Shown here: piece by piece, positions 1-10,859 of the stretch
Layout: each line of letters starts with the position of its first letter
Position numbering within the stretch: position 1 is the first letter of the stretch
DNA from: Hyposmocoma kahamanoa
Taxonomy: Eukaryota > Arthropoda > Insecta > Lepidoptera > Cosmopterigidae
Direction: 5' to 3'
NCBI RefSeq assembly: GCF_003589595.1
Contig: NW_020654080.1
Span: forward strand, 2,456,548 to 2,520,547
DNA: 64,000 nucleotides
Translations under genes and position numbers: made by a program
The notes under the pieces: model-generated
Databases searched by the model: none
What the model saw: only the letters and a program-made list of their open reading frames with translations
Told to the model about the DNA's origin: nothing

Positions 1-313
1 GAAGAGGACTGTCAATTATAACTAGTTTATTTTTATTATATATAGTTATATCTGTCACTATTTTTAATAAAAAGAAATTCTATTGACACTGAAGCGTACT
101 AACCTGTCTTTGAGAAAAGGCTTTTTGTGCACATGTTATAATTTAATTAAGTTGCTTAATTTAATTCAAATAAATATTTGTGACTTTGTGAAGATGGCAG
201 TCAAGACGGCTAGTTTATTTTAATGAATAGCTTAGTTGTATATAAAAAGGTCAAGTTTATTTTTAACACATAGTATAGTCATGAATAACAAATAATTTAA
301 AGAAATTAAGAAA
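1..313. other. AT-rich sequence without a recognised feature
   Basis: No gene or clear repeat boundary is visible. The stretch around 168-223 (TTTGTGACTTTGTGAAGATG and following) resembles 18206-18260, so it is probably an old dispersed repeat. Confidence 0.4.
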
Positions 314-718
314 TTACAAATTACATGGTTCGGATCCCGGCGCAAAGGTGCCCATCACGCTTGCCGCATTTCCTCGCTGTATGGCAATGGACAATCTTTG
401 CGCCAAGAACAACCCGGCGCGAGAGTCATCTCCACTCTCTCTTAGCCGTCGCCCGATTTCCGCTATAAACTTTTTCGCATCGGTACCCCAACAACCCGCC
501 GTCTCAACAGCAAACGGAACGAAAATGTAGCGACTTTCCAAGCCACGATATTTGTCTCGTTTGTTGCGAGAAGCGGACTCAGCAGCTGCACCAGCTGAAG
601 TTATTATGCCGCTGAGATGCGAAGCTGCAAAAGTGCTAACTCATGTCGCATCCCACAGGAGACACCTACCCCTCTCCCACGGCACCAGAGTTATTCCGTC
701 GGGCCTTTTCCCATCTGA
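314..718 (-). pseudogene. Retroelement protein C-terminal remnant
   Basis: The minus strand reads in one frame from about 718 to 314 with a single in-frame TGA (plus-strand tca at 641-643). The upstream part reads [16 protein letters not shown], then LLWDAT, the stop, then FAASHLSGIITSAG. The downstream part, which opens with MESRYIFVPFAVETAG, ends with AQRLSIAIQRGNAASVMGT. I recognise this arrangement from C-terminal regions of reverse-transcriptase-bearing repeats in invertebrate genomes, but I cannot name the clade. No catalytic reverse transcriptase motif lies in the window on the upstream side, so this is a 5'-truncated fragment. One stop in about 135 codons suggests moderate age. Confidence 0.55.
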
Positions 719-808
719 AATATATAATTTAGTTTAGTTTATCTACCTTTATAACTGCATAATGAACGGCTACTATGCTAGTCTGTGACGCAGAGGTTCA
801 GGGTTTGA

Positions 809-908
809 TGGCCTCATGAGTTTGGGTGTTTGCAGTTGTCTATGGCACCCGCGATACAGGGTTTCCCTAGTGCGGGGCTATGATTGTGTTCATTATTATT
901 ATTATTAC
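809..908 (+). repeat. S2 SINE, 3' half
   Basis: It contains the S2 3' signature: GAGTTTGGGTGTTTGCAGTTG, then GGCACCCGCGATACAGGG, then TTCCCTAGTGCGGGGCTATG, and ends in an ATT/TTA microsatellite tail (about 889-908). The tRNA-like head is missing, as expected for 5' truncation during retrotransposition. Confidence 0.75.
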
Positions 909-918
909 GATCATTATA

Positions 919-2473
919 ATCAACACACATACGTCGCACTGCTCGCCACGGCTTTCCTCTAAGAAGAGTGTCATAGTCCAACATGCTGTTGATTTTGAGT
1001 TTAAGAAACCTTCTCTTACATATAGAAAATTGGTTATCGGTTTTACTGATATTTCTTTTTACAGATTTCACTCATTATTAAACTCTGTTTGTTCAGCTAC
1101 TTTTGATGATGCCTTTGTACATAAGTTGTAGTTGTTGTAGGTTGTGTTATTGTGTGTAAAAAAAACGTATAAATGAAGTTTATTAAAGCAAAACACACAA
1201 CTTTATTTTAGATAAACTGCAGCTCATAAATAAAACACCATTACCAACAAAGTGCAGAACCTACGTCTTAAAACAAAACCTATATTTATTAGGTCTTGTT
1301 AATGGGCGCAGGTAATTAATGGGGTGCGCGTAGTGTCTGCAGATGCGATGATAGCCTAGTTAGTCTTTGCGCTAGGTTAAGTCTGGTTTACATGGAGCCT
1401 ATTTTTGTATTTGATTTCGTATAATTAATTCATCATTTAATGCATCTTGTAAAAAAATCGGAGAAGCTAATGTTCAGTAATTTCGAATTAATAACTGTTC
1501 GAAATTTTTTCCGTTAGGATTCAATACTATGTTATAGACTAGATAAAATGTCCAAGTTTCGTCGTATATCCTTAATATCGCAATTGCAATGCTGGATCCT
1601 GAATCATCCCCATTTTGATTGCGCTGACTTTCTCCTAAGGCTTTGTTCCGAAACACAGCAGTGCTACTTTGCGGCAGAAATAAGTAGGACTTTCATACGT
1701 TCCTTGGTGGATTCTGATTAGACGGTGACTCCAAATCTATCACCAATGACTCTAATCCAAAGACATAATAATTATTGTAATACAATGTTATATATTGTAT
1801 ATTTATACTTTCAACAAAGATTTATAGATCCACTTGTCATGTCTGTTTTGTCTTTAATTTATATTTTCCTCTGTTTTTGTATTGTATGGCAATTAGAATA
1901 AATGTAAACTTTCAAAACCAAATGACATTAAGTTTAGAAAATGACTTAAAGGTACTCTTGACCTGGCCCTTCTTTAGGATGGCTCAATTTGGTCACGGTA
2001 AGTTCGCCTTGGGCGGCCCTTGCCAACTTGCCCTATAAGCCTTAATAACGGATGAGCGTGTATGAAAGCACTGCGTGTTAATGAGGCGAGATATGTGTGT
2101 CAGGACCGTAAACCAAGCAAAGATGTCGGCATGTAAACCAAGTCTAATGATCCTGGGATCGCGTGCTCTACGTAACCGCGCGGCTGGTCAGAATTAAATT
2201 AGTGCTGCTGTTTACGGTAGCGGAATGCATTCATTGTCTATACGCGAATTTACAAATTAATTAGGATGGCCATTGTTGGTTTTGTATTTGTTTATTGGTA
2301 GAATAACAATTTAAAAATGTTTAGATAAACAATTTTACGCAATAATCATCTTATTATTTTATTTGTTTCACAGATTAGCACGACAATCCTGCGTTTGCCG
2401 ATTGATGCGCTGTTTCAGATATTTTTTTCATATATTGATGCAAACGTTTATATCTTCTACAGGATATTAGGTA
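919..2473. other. Long stretch without a recognised gene
   Basis: AT-rich DNA with short open frames only. A moderately GC-rich patch at about 1970-2200 (CCTTGGGCGGCCCTTGCC) may be an old repeat but matches nothing else in the window. Confidence 0.4.
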
Positions 2474-2776
2474 GTAGCAGTAGAGCTCATTGTGGAAGAG
2501 TTCTCCCAGGGAAGTACTGCCACCTTACCTATTTCTGCCGCCATGCAGTAATGTCAGCATTACTGTGTTCTGGTTTTGAAAGGTAAGGGTGCTGGAGAAA
2601 TTACAGGCACATGGGACTTGTTAACTTATGTCTCAGGGTGGCGCAGTGGCAGTTCCTCAGATCTTTGCGATTTAAAGCTCTGAGTGGCACTGCAACTGTT
2701 ATAGAAAGGCGTGTAGCTTTCCATCAGCCGCACGACTTGTTCGTCCCGTACTTGCTATAATAAACAAAAAAAAAAT
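2474..2776 (+). repeat. S1 SINE-like repeat, near full length
   Basis: The start is GTAGCAGTAGAGCTC. Diagnostic blocks follow in order: CAGGGAAGTACTGCCACC, TTACTGTGTTCTGGTTTTG, AAGGGTGCTGGAGAAATTAC, CACATGGGACTTG, CAGATCTTTGCGATTTAAAG, TGGCACTGCAACTGTTAT and CGACTTGTTCGTCCCG. It ends in an A-run at about 2767-2775. The A-run at this end in several copies sets the orientation. There is no protein and no obvious tRNA-like head. This is one of the most complete of about 20 copies. Confidence 0.85.
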
Positions 2777-2997
2777 ATGTGATAAATAATGACACCGATA
2801 AATGTTAATGTCTATAATACGCCCGCCGATGTTGCGTGTGTATGCCAGCGATCATTGGTATGTGTGATTATGCTTACTTATCCCGTGAAATTTCGGTACA
2901 AATGTTTAGCGGAATAGTACGTATCTCGCGCGAACGTGTTAATCATTTTTTAATTTTAAGGTCCTAACGGAAAACTTAGTCGACTCGAGAACCGCTT

Positions 2998-3230
2998 GGT
3001 CAACCCAAATATCGATGGATAGACGAACCGGAGAAAGACCTCCGTGCCCTACACGTGACGAACTGGGAGGAGACCGCGCAAGACTGGGCGTACTGGCGCC
3101 AACTCGTATCGGAAACCAAGACCCATTTCGGGTCGCTGAGTCAGTGCTCGGAACGCAGTGTGTTTGCCAGTAAACAGTTAGTAACCCTTTTGTTACCGCA
3201 GCTAACACCACACAGTCCCCGTTGTAAATA
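2998..3230 (+). pseudogene. LINE reverse transcriptase C-terminal remnant
   Basis: Reading from 2998 the plus strand gives GQPKYRWIDEPEKDLRALHV, then NWEETAQDWAYWRQLVSET, then KTHFGSLSQ, and stays open to a stop at about 3230. This is the end pattern (GRPxxRWxDxVxKDL...AxDRxxWRxLVxEAKxHFG) found at the C-terminus of a widespread insect LINE type. The same pattern, more decayed, occurs at 24570-24890 (plus) and 31995-32205 (minus). Only the tail is present: no palm motifs are seen upstream, where AT-rich DNA begins. Confidence 0.65.
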
Positions 3231-3237
3231 AATAAAT

Positions 3238-3385
3238 ATCGCACACTCAGTGCCCCGGACTAAGGAAACTCAGCGTCGCGTTTGCCATGAAGATACATAT
3301 TGACAACCACAAATTATACCCAAACTCACGAGAGAAATAAATGTAGGCCATACAAATATTTCTCTCGGCCCGGGAACCGAGCTCG
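3238..3385 (-). repeat. S2 SINE, 3' part of a split copy
   Basis: Matches S2 in reverse, with blocks GACAACCACAAATTATACCC, AACTCACGAGAGAAATAAAT, GTAGGCCATACAAATATTTC and CGGCCCGGGAACCG. It stops inside the tRNA-like head at CCGAGCTCG (3377-3385). The rest of the head resumes at 4169, so the copy is split by a 783-bp insertion. Confidence 0.75.
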
Positions 3386-4168
3386 CGTAACCAATCACAA
3401 AGTCGAAAAATTACCTCAATCCTAAGTTCGCTCGGCGATGGGATAAATGGCTGGAGAGTATCCAGCCGTTAGGGCGCACCCAATGGGGAGCTCACCCCCT
3501 ACCAAAGCAATCATGAAAAAGGCTCGTTTTGAGCAAGAGCGCCAACGCAGCTGTTAGCCTTCGCGCGGCCACGGCTTGTCTCCGCGGAGAGAATGTGGAG
3601 GCGGAACAACCCATTGAGCGGGAACTGCGTTGCGAGGCCTACTGAAAGGTGACTCCAGCTCCTGTACCCGACATGGAGGAGGACGAGGCTCCTGCGGAAG
3701 AAAACCCAACGGCGTTTTCCGCGGAAGAGATGCGGGCCGACGCTGGCAGGAAGGTGGCCGCTATCTTTGAGGCTGCCCAAAAATCCCGTTCACTGAAGGC
3801 AACCTTCGTCAAAAGACTAAAGGAAGCGGCGACTGCCTGGCAAGAGGCCGTAGAAATCTTGGCAACGCGGACGGAGTCGGAGGAGGCACGTCGTCTCAGA
3901 GCAGACAAATGCGTAAGCGGATCCAGGGGCGCCTCCTTATGGCGGTGGGGGTAAACCGCTGAGTTTTAGTGTGTATACCGGGCTAGAGTTACACATAACC
4001 GCTCGCAGCTCCCCCCGAGCCGAGCGGTACGCGTAACGTGTTTCCCAGAGATAAAAAAAAAGTTTTAAAAGAAAAAACATTTTCCTCTCTAAATTACTTT
4101 CGAGGTTATGAAATTTCGACCAAACGTTATTTCTGGAAAATGTAATTTCGGAATATTGACAGGTAACT
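3386..4168 (+). mobile_element. R1-clade LINE-derived insertion inside S2
   Basis: The segment lies between two exact copies of CCGAGCTCG (3377-3385 and 4169-4177), and removing it with one copy restores the S2 head. It carries a Gag-like open frame at 3649-3930 with an acidic start (PDMEEDEAPAEEN) and a helical part, ATFVKRLKEAATAWQEAVE and RTESEEARRLRA. That resembles the ORF1 coiled-coil region of R1/TRAS-type LINEs. An in-frame TGA lies just before the frame. At about 3930 the frame runs into sequence like a 3' untranslated region (GCGGTGGGGGTAAACCGC) with an A-run near 4050-4062. It therefore looks like a LINE copy that lost almost all of ORF1 and all of ORF2. Confidence 0.55.
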
Positions 4169-4207
4169 CCGAGCTCGGGACCTCTGCGTGGCAGATCAGC
4201 ATGGTAG
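4169..4207 (-). repeat. S2 SINE, tRNA-like head of the split copy
   Basis: Continues the copy at 3238-3385 after the insertion: CCGAGCTCGGGACCTCTGCG and GCAGATCAGCATGGTA match the reverse of the S2 tRNA-like head. The outermost few bases are lost. Confidence 0.65.
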
Positions 4208-4574
4208 CTTTTCTCCCACGTGAATAATCTGATTATGTTTTGTTTTGTAATTACTTATTAGTATCTTTAAATAATTAAAAAATTTTAATTTGAATTTTCG
4301 TGTCTTTTTAATAAATTTGTTCTTTTCCTTCTATTTTGTTTCTTTTGTGATGTCACTTATTCTTTCTTTCTTTTTTGTCTGGCTTAGGATGCATGAAAAC
4401 ATTTTCGTCGTGATACTCACCGAGGCAAGCTACTCTTTCCAATTTTTCCAACTTCATGCTTCAACTAAATAAATTTTCTCAAACGTATGACTAACAGCCC
4501 ATTTCAAAGCTTCTACTTCGACATCCAGCTCAGTAAGTTATCTCAATTAACAATTTACCACTGAAGATTTAGGT
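4208..4574. other. AT-rich sequence, nothing recognised
   Basis: Low-complexity T-rich DNA with a short TTTC-rich run near 4320-4380. The open frame at 4290-4472 is hydrophobic because of T-richness and has no family signature. Confidence 0.4.
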
Positions 4575-4745
4575 AATAAACCTATTTTTCCGGATTTAAA
4601 TCGCGTATGTTTGTTTTTCACACAAACCAATTGAGTCAACCTCAAAAAAGGGACCTGTAAAGCGCCCCAAATGTTGGATTGTTTAAAAAAACAAATATAC
4701 GCGATTTAAATCCGGAAAAATAGTTTTATTTCTTATGTGCAACAA
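4575..4745. repeat. Fold-back repeat with TTTCCGGATTTAAATCGCG arms
   Basis: The left arm at about 4583-4625 (CTATTTTTCCGGATTTAAATC) reappears inverted at about 4688-4733, with about 60 bp between them. The arms match those at 28449-28580 and 44140-44810. In the other copies the right end continues TTTCCTATGTGTAACAATCG; here it reads TTTCTTATGTGCAACAATGG. No protein is encoded. Arm length and symmetry suggest a non-autonomous inverted-repeat element. Confidence 0.65.
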
Positions 4746-5506
4746 TGGCATAAGTTTAAGCAAAAACCTACAAAAGTTATAAGCATAAACTTAAGAACTG
4801 AAGATTTATCTGAAAATAAATCAAGTATTTTATCAGAATGGATCCTGACGACTTTGATGGTCCAACAAATTTCACTGTAGGCTTTGAATGATGCTCGATC
4901 CGCGGTAGGACTAATTTAGGAAATTGTTTTTTTTAAAGTAGTTTCGATCTTGGTGATATATTTAAATTGATCCTACGTCTATTTCGCTGTTAGCTTTTTG
5001 TATACGTCCACATAAAAATTTCTAGTATGATTATATTTGTAGTAATTTAGATCACTTGGATCAAACGATGTTGCCATCGTGTCTGGATTTCGAGGCGTCT
5101 ACTCAGTGTTAAAATCAACACACAATTTTAAACTACATTAGTGCTCGAATTTACACTTGATTATCTCAACCTGTGCCAGAGTTTATTGCATACACTTTTC
5201 GGGTATCGATGCGTGATCGTATTTTAAGAAGGACCTTAAGGAGAAGCATAGCTTATAAAAAATGGGATGTTTTTGTTTGATTTCTTATCGTGGTTATTTG
5301 TTTTTTGCCCGACTTCGTTATTAGGGTAATGTATGTACGTATGTCCATCCATTCCTATGTCATGCTGCACAGTCTAAACGACTTCATGGATTTGGACGTA
5401 TAAGGTGTCGTTACATTCGTCTTGGTTATGGGAGTGTCATAGGCTATATGAAGTATCTTTTCCGTTATTTTTTATACAGTCCAGTTTTTTAAACTTTTGT
5501 TTTTAA
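4746..5506. other. Intergenic sequence with one probable dispersed repeat
   Basis: No gene is seen. The part around 5300-5470 (TTGCCCGACTTCGTTATTAG, GTATGTACGTATGTCCATCC, GGAGTGTCATAGGCTATAT) resembles a repeat I recall from lepidopteran genomes. It has only this one copy here, so the assignment is weak. Confidence 0.3.
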
Positions 5507-5850
5507 TTTTTCATTGAATTGACATTCAATTATTTTTATGTGAAATAGTGGAGTAACACTAGTTTGGTTTATATATATATCAATGAATAGCGATATCTCT
5601 AGCCGGAGATGGTAGCTGTAAAGGTATCTAAATAGGTGAAGAAATATCATAGATGGCGCTACGGCTAAAAAGTCGTTGAAAAAACCAAATACAAAGATAC
5701 GACGCAAGCACATAGAAAGATTCGTCAGGTCTGCTGGTTCGTTCCGTGGCTTAGCTGGTATAGCGTCTCGCACGGTATGCTAGAAGACGTCGGTTCGAAT
5801 CCGGCCGGATCGAAGGAAGTTAGTGTTTTTGTTTTTTTTTCACATAAACT
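5507..5850 (+). repeat. S3 tRNA-derived SINE with tRNA-like segment 5740-5812
   Basis: The tRNA-like segment at 5740-5812 has an acceptor pair CGTTCCG/CGGATCG with one mismatch, a box A-like TGGCTTAGCTGG, a T arm GTCGG-TTCGAAT-CCGGC with good pairing, and box B GGTTCGAATCC. The anticodon loop reads ACGGTAT, which lacks the usual T33, and the anticodon stem has a mismatch, so I read it as a tRNA-derived SINE head rather than a working tRNA gene. The upstream part (from about 5507, TTGAATTGACATTCAATTAT) is shared in inverse order with 26740-27080. Downstream, CGAAGGAAGTTAGTG is the start of the tail. Confidence 0.75.
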
Positions 5851-6059
5851 ACCCGTCAGCTGTGATCTTGGGATAAATAAAACGGTTCGAGATATTTGTT
5901 TGCTCGAAAAAAGATACATGTGAAAAAGGGTCCAAATAATGATAATAATAATATGCCAGACAATTGCACCAATTGCTTCGCTCAAATTAGGGAATTTCCT
6001 GTACCTTGAGTAGCAGAGAGAAACCGGAACACCCAAGCCAGAATAGTTAGAATTTTAAT

Positions 6060-6220
6060 AGCAGTAGAGCTACCTTGTGAAAGAGTACGTCCAGGGAAGT
6101 ACTGCCACTGTACCTATTTAAGCCGCCAAGCACTAACGTATGAGACTTGTCCGCTTATAGGTGTCGCTTACCAACAGGCACACGACTTATTCGTCCCGTC
6201 ACTTGACGTCATAAAAAAAA
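6060..6220 (+). repeat. S1 copy with internal deletion
   Basis: Both ends are present: AGCAGTAGAGCTACCTTGTG at the start and CGTCCCGTCACTTGACGTCA plus an A-run at the end. The middle jumps from the CCGCCAAGCACTAACG block to ACTTGTCC and GTGTCGCTTACC, so about 140 bp are missing compared with the copy at 2474. Confidence 0.8.
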
Positions 6221-6427
6221 TCCAGAGCTCACAATGCAAACCTTTAGACCACCGAGATCATCGAAATACAACTACTATTATAATTGTTGATGTTTTCTAG
6301 AAAAAAAACATTGAATAAATATTTCTTACTATTGCAATAACACCCAATAATACACACAATCACACATCAAGCTTCTGTAACTGCCAATGTTTTAAAACTA
6401 TGTTCTAAAGAACTCATAATAAAACAG

Positions 6428-6705
6428 CAGTACCAGGTTGTAAATATTGCACATCGGGAAAATCGGGAAGGTACGAAAATTTCCGAATGCTGTTGCCGCG
6501 TCTATAACTTATTGCATTAATTATTATGAAACTTTATTAGTCAATATCCAACGTCAATGTCATTGACGTTAATAAAGTTTTTTTTATTTCGTTGTCATAA
6601 ATGCATCAGCGTATAACACGATAACATATAGCCGCGACAACAGCATTCGGACATATTTGTGGATTCCGAGTTTTCCCGATGTGCATTATATACGACCTGA
6701 TACTG
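6428..6705. repeat. Fold-back element with arms of about 120 bp
   Basis: The left end starts CAGTACCAGGTTGTA and the right end, read in reverse, starts CAGTATCAGGTCGTA. Arm blocks repeat inverted in the same order: TGCACATCGGGAAAA, TCCGAATGCTGTTG and AAACTTTATTA. The arms meet near 6555-6575 around AACGTCAATGTCATTGACGTT. The CAG...CTG ends are of the hAT type, but I see no matching 8-bp target duplication, so the superfamily is open. Confidence 0.7.
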
Positions 6706-7186
6706 TATACTAATGTAGCAAGATACAATTTTCAACAAAGAATTTGACGGTTTATATAATTCTGTGACTTGCCGTAGGTAATCTAATTTGATAAGTAACC
6801 TGGATGATAATAATAACTAAGATTAAATTACGCCTGCGCCCTAAACTTTCACACGTAGCTTTCCCTCAGGTTGAAATCACCTACGATAATCGTTCATAAT
6901 CTGTTCATAATTGCACAAGCTCACCGGATAATAAAGGTAAATGTGCGTTTCGAATAGTTTTAGTGCACATTTATATGAAGATAAAAAAATATTTAATAAA
7001 AATGACCTTCAGCTTCCTCTTTTTATCATATCGATGGCATACACTATAATACTTGCCATTTTGCCGATTGTTGCCCAAGGCACAGATTACTTAACAAATA
7101 CATCATTCTCATACAAAATCTAAACTTAACAACCTACTAAATCTGACTATTTCAACCAGCCGAGGAAAAAGGAATCTAAGCACGCG
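6706..7186. other. Intergenic sequence, short repeat fragment only
   Basis: No gene is seen. The piece at about 7045-7090 (TTGCCGATTGTTGCCCAAGG) matches 61280-61300, part of a repeat shared with the following entry. Confidence 0.35.
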
Positions 7187-7430
7187 CTAATAGAGGTGAA
7201 AATAACGTTTACGGTCGTGTGCAGTCGTGCGGAACCGAATGCTAGCATTGTAATGTAAATGAAAGACTTGTTTGAGCGCTTGCACTGTCGGCGATACACT
7301 CAGCGGTAGGCACTTATCGCGTAACCTCGAGCGAGTGACGGAGGCCTGCCCAGGGTGCCAGACATACAGGAATGAAATGGTACGTCGTGCGGGGAGGCTC
7401 ATTTCCTGCACTCCTGTCCTGCAACGGAAT
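7187..7430 (-). repeat. Repeat fragment shared with 61225-61375
   Basis: The words CCCAGGGTGCCAGACATACA, GGAATGAAATGGTACGTCG and GGGGAGGCTCATTTCCTGCA here correspond to GGGTGCACCAGACGTACAGG and GAGAGGCTCCTTTCGTGCAC near 61310-61360. On the minus strand it is open for 74 codons (…RRTISFLYVWHPGQASVTRS…). The wording suggests an eroded retroelement frame, but I cannot place it in a family. Confidence 0.4.
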
Positions 7431-7482
7431 CGTTTAGACTAGCACAAGATCGTGGCGGGTGGCACAAACTACCAGAACTCTA

Positions 7483-8090
7483 ACCGCTCACGCGATGCGC
7501 TCATCCTACCGCAAAATGACGGCTATTTGGTTTCGCAAATTAGAAAAGGATTCAGTTTAAATACAAGTTTTTATAAATAAAAATTATTATTCTGCATTGC
7601 TAAATAAATACCCTCCGTACTACAACAAAAACATCTCAAAAAAATGCAGTAATACACCGCAAATCCTGCATTTAAAAATCACTAATGAAATTTTTGGTGT
7701 ACTTGGGTAAATATGATAATATTCCGTTTGAGTGGTTCTAACGTTTACCATGAAATTACTCCTTAAAATATAGTTTATAAACATTTATATACAGGGTAAA
7801 CTTAAAAAACGCAACTTACGGTATGTTTTCAATAAATTAACACCGACATCACCAGCCCAAACAATAACACACACGATTGTCGTGACGTATTTTTGAAGTT
7901 GTTTATTTTTTTTAAATGACAGACCCAGGCATTAAAAACTTTATGGTTTGCTAGAGTAGTTACCGAAATAGCAATTAGTATGAGTTCTTTTACCTGTTAT
8001 GACTTCGATATCCGATAAATCGGTATAAAATCATCACCGGCACCTCTAGGTGTGGTATGCTTCCAGAGACGCATGAATCGCGTGAGCGGA
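7483..8090 (+). mobile_element. MITE-B copy 1 (TA-flanked, about 608 bp)
   Basis: The ends are ACCGCTCACGCGATGCG on the left and ATCGCGTGAGCGGA on the right, each flanked by TA (7481-7482, 8091-8092). The interior is nearly identical to 41804-42413 and 45000-45608. No transposase is encoded. TA targeting fits the Tc1/mariner superfamily. The length and identity between copies suggest a fairly recent non-autonomous burst. Confidence 0.8.
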
Positions 8091-8092
8091 TA

Positions 8093-9179
8093 ATGAGTAA
8101 AATAAGACTGTTTGTATCGTGATGATGTTGAACAATATTGAGATATAAGGTTGTCTGCACTAGGTAAAACCAAATAGCACCAAATTTTTGCGGAGTGGTT
8201 CAACATAATCTGCCATCCACTAACTAAAACGCGGCTGTGTAATAAATGGTCAAATATTCGTTTTAAATAGCATAAGATAGAGCTCGAAATTCTTTATTTC
8301 AAAATTAATTAGCCACTCCGGCTGCGTTCGCTCTAGTCGCTTAGTGGAAAATGGCACTTACAGGTCCCATGGTCACTACTAACAACCGAAAAATGTTTAG
8401 ATCCGAAAAAATCATTTCCTTCCCAAGACAACATCCTCTTAAAAGCTCTGCGAATTATATCTTGCTCAAAGTTTATTGGGTGAAGTTTACGAGTGCTAAA
8501 GTGTTAACATTAAAATAACCTTAATGTCCTTATCGGTTGGAATTTGTTCATTTAGTATTTTTATTTATTTTTTAATTAGGTGCTTTTATTACGACCTGTA
8601 TTTCTTTAATACGATGACAATTTAAAGTTAACAGCATATCACACCCTTGATATGCCTGTAATAAGGCTAGATCTCCAAAATGACAACTTTCCAAGAGAGA
8701 AATTTAAAGATTCTGAGAACGAAAATGGTCGATAAATTTTTATGCTGTATGTAGGAGAGTTATTAATAAAACGTATACATAATTTGTTTCAAGTAGGTAG
8801 TTTCAAGTAGAAAAACATTCGATGTTAATTACGATAACCTTAGGAGCTGGTTTTAGAAGTGAAGGCTTTGGAAGGGGTTGTTGGTCGTAAGTCGTTTTTA
8901 AGCATCCTGTGATTAGCCAGTCTAGGCAATTCCTAGCTGTTACCAGTGTGCGCTGCGAGGTTTCCAGGTTGCATTCTGCGGTGGCCCGTATGGAACTCCT
9001 TAAATCGACCTCGCACACAGGTAGGACATGATGTGTAAATGGGGTTTTAGGGATGCTTGTCTAACCCAATGTGACTGCAGTGCCCCAACACAGTCCACGC
9101 AGCGGATGATTGGGTATAAACTACGGATGACCTATGCCTCCAGTAGTTTATGCCATCAACTCAATCTATCATCAATAGT
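8093..9179. other. Intergenic sequence with a dispersed repeat at 8633-8765
   Basis: No gene. The block 8633-8765 (TGTAATAAGGCTAGATCTCC, AAAATGACAACTTTCC, GTAGGAGAGTTATT) is found again at 21575-21845, where it is interrupted by a MITE. The open frame on the minus strand at 8803-9018 has no recognisable family. Confidence 0.45.
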
Positions 9180-9290
9180 ATCTGGCTAGGTTTGCTGGAA
9201 GACGTTCTTTCGAATCCAAGCGGCATTTTTTTTTTCTAAGTGTTCAATCTTTGTATTAATAATTGTATCTTGTACAGTTAATAAAATAAA
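9180..9290 (+). repeat. S3 SINE fragment
   Basis: GGTTTGCTGGAAGACGTTC, then TTTCGAATCCAAGCGGC, matches the 3' part of the S3 tRNA-like head. It is followed by the S3 tail AGTGTTCAATCTTTGTATTA and ATAATTGTA. The front half of the head is absent. Confidence 0.6.
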
Positions 9291-10859
9291 TTCTCAACCA
9301 AAAACTGATGCCAAACAAAATACGGCCAAAGAAGGTTTAAATTCTTCCCAAGAATTGGATTACAACGCAGCAAAAATGGACCCGAAAGGCAGCCCGCAAT
9401 TAGTACTTTCGAACGCATACCGATAGTCGGCGCGAGCGCATCTCCGCGGAACCTTATTTGGAGTAGTCTGCTGCACAAGAGATTAAGGTTACTGTAGTCA
9501 AATCTTGAGATCTTATGCCTTAAACATAAGTTGTGTTTTATTGTTTTTATTTCTTTTGCGTGTAAATAAATTGAAATATAGACAGGAAGGTGTATTTTTA
9601 AATCCATTAAACAAACTTTTGTATTAATAATTATGCTCATGGACATATTTAAAGGAACACTAAAAGAGGTTGAATTATATTTTTTTATTTATATATTTGT
9701 GATCAAGTTACATAGGCCCATAAATAGATACGTTATAATCTAACACACATTATAACGTAAGAAAACATACACGTACGGACAGCGACGTGTGACGGAGAGT
9801 GAATGTCCGTTAACCCTAAATTATGACAACATCGTTCATATTATGAGCTACGAGCCACAATTGCATACCAGAATATTGAATCGAAATAAAAAGACGATTG
9901 AAGTCAATTATTTTATCAAATTAAACGTTATTTTGTTTGTGGCCAGTGACTCATTTTAAGATTGTTATCATAAATCAATCATTTTCTAAATATCGTTCAT
10001 GTAAATATATTCATGAACTTGATACGTGTAATATTAGGTCTGTATCAACTCTGTTGTCAGTTACCAAACAAACAGGTCATTATTTGCTAATTACAAATGA
10101 TTAAATCTCAAATCTTAATTTAAAATCTCCAGATATATCTTCCGATGTCAACCCTCATGTAGTAGCGTAAAATGTGTCCAATAAATCAATTGTGGGAGCG
10201 GTCGTTTGCTGATGGTGTAATGAAGAAAGCTGACGCTTGCAGGGCTTTTTCATTTTTGACACCGATCGTACGAAGACCGAATATGGTGCATTTATAATAA
10301 TATAACGTTATCATATCGTTGATGGAACAATTTAACGGAAACTATAAAGCGTACCCAAACACTTGACAAGTTGAAACATTTGGTAAATTAACATTATTTC
10401 ACACTTAGTTAATTATTCATCACGCAAATTAACGATATTACATATTTTCGTTTATAAATATGTATGACAAGCATATTCAATGTATTCTACATGTATATGC
10501 ATATATATTTAGAATGTAGCTATTGTATATACGGTTAAGGAAATTGTGATTAAACCTGAACGTCGAAGAAGGGTCATTCATTACCTTAGGAAACCATATG
10601 AAGTCCTGTGGCGGACTGTAATGCGCTGCTCTTATCAGGGGGTCTATTCCCGTTGTCCATCCGTCCGAAATTACTGTCAAATGAAATGAAATTTCACTTT
10701 CTTAAAACATGGCGAATGATAGATGGAACATAGTATAATAGAACACATGTTTTTCTTGATTAGGCATGCAAATTTTTGTTTAAATTTAATAGAATCATGT
10801 CAAAGCCAAAGTCAAACACAATTTTAAACAAATTTACACTTGAAAAGGTTACTTTTATA
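9291..10859. other. Long stretch without a recognised gene
   Basis: AT-rich DNA. A 10-bp-arm palindrome, ACGTTATAAT / ATTATAACGT, lies near 9731-9760. The minus-strand open frames at 9278-9646 and 10477-10680 show no family signature. Confidence 0.4.

Noticed and set aside
889..908. (ATT)n run as an independent microsatellite
   Set aside because: It is the tail of the S2 SINE; the same tail appears at 13351, 30694, 34318 and 35904.
3511..3908. Minus-strand frames of 89 codons at 3511-3780 and 3639-3908
   Set aside because: Antisense to the R1 ORF1-like frame, which carries the recognisable coiled-coil pattern.
5740..5812. tRNA-like fold as a functional tRNA gene
   Set aside because: The anticodon loop lacks the usual T33, stems have mismatches, and the same sequence recurs in degraded copies with a fixed non-tRNA body, so it is a SINE head.
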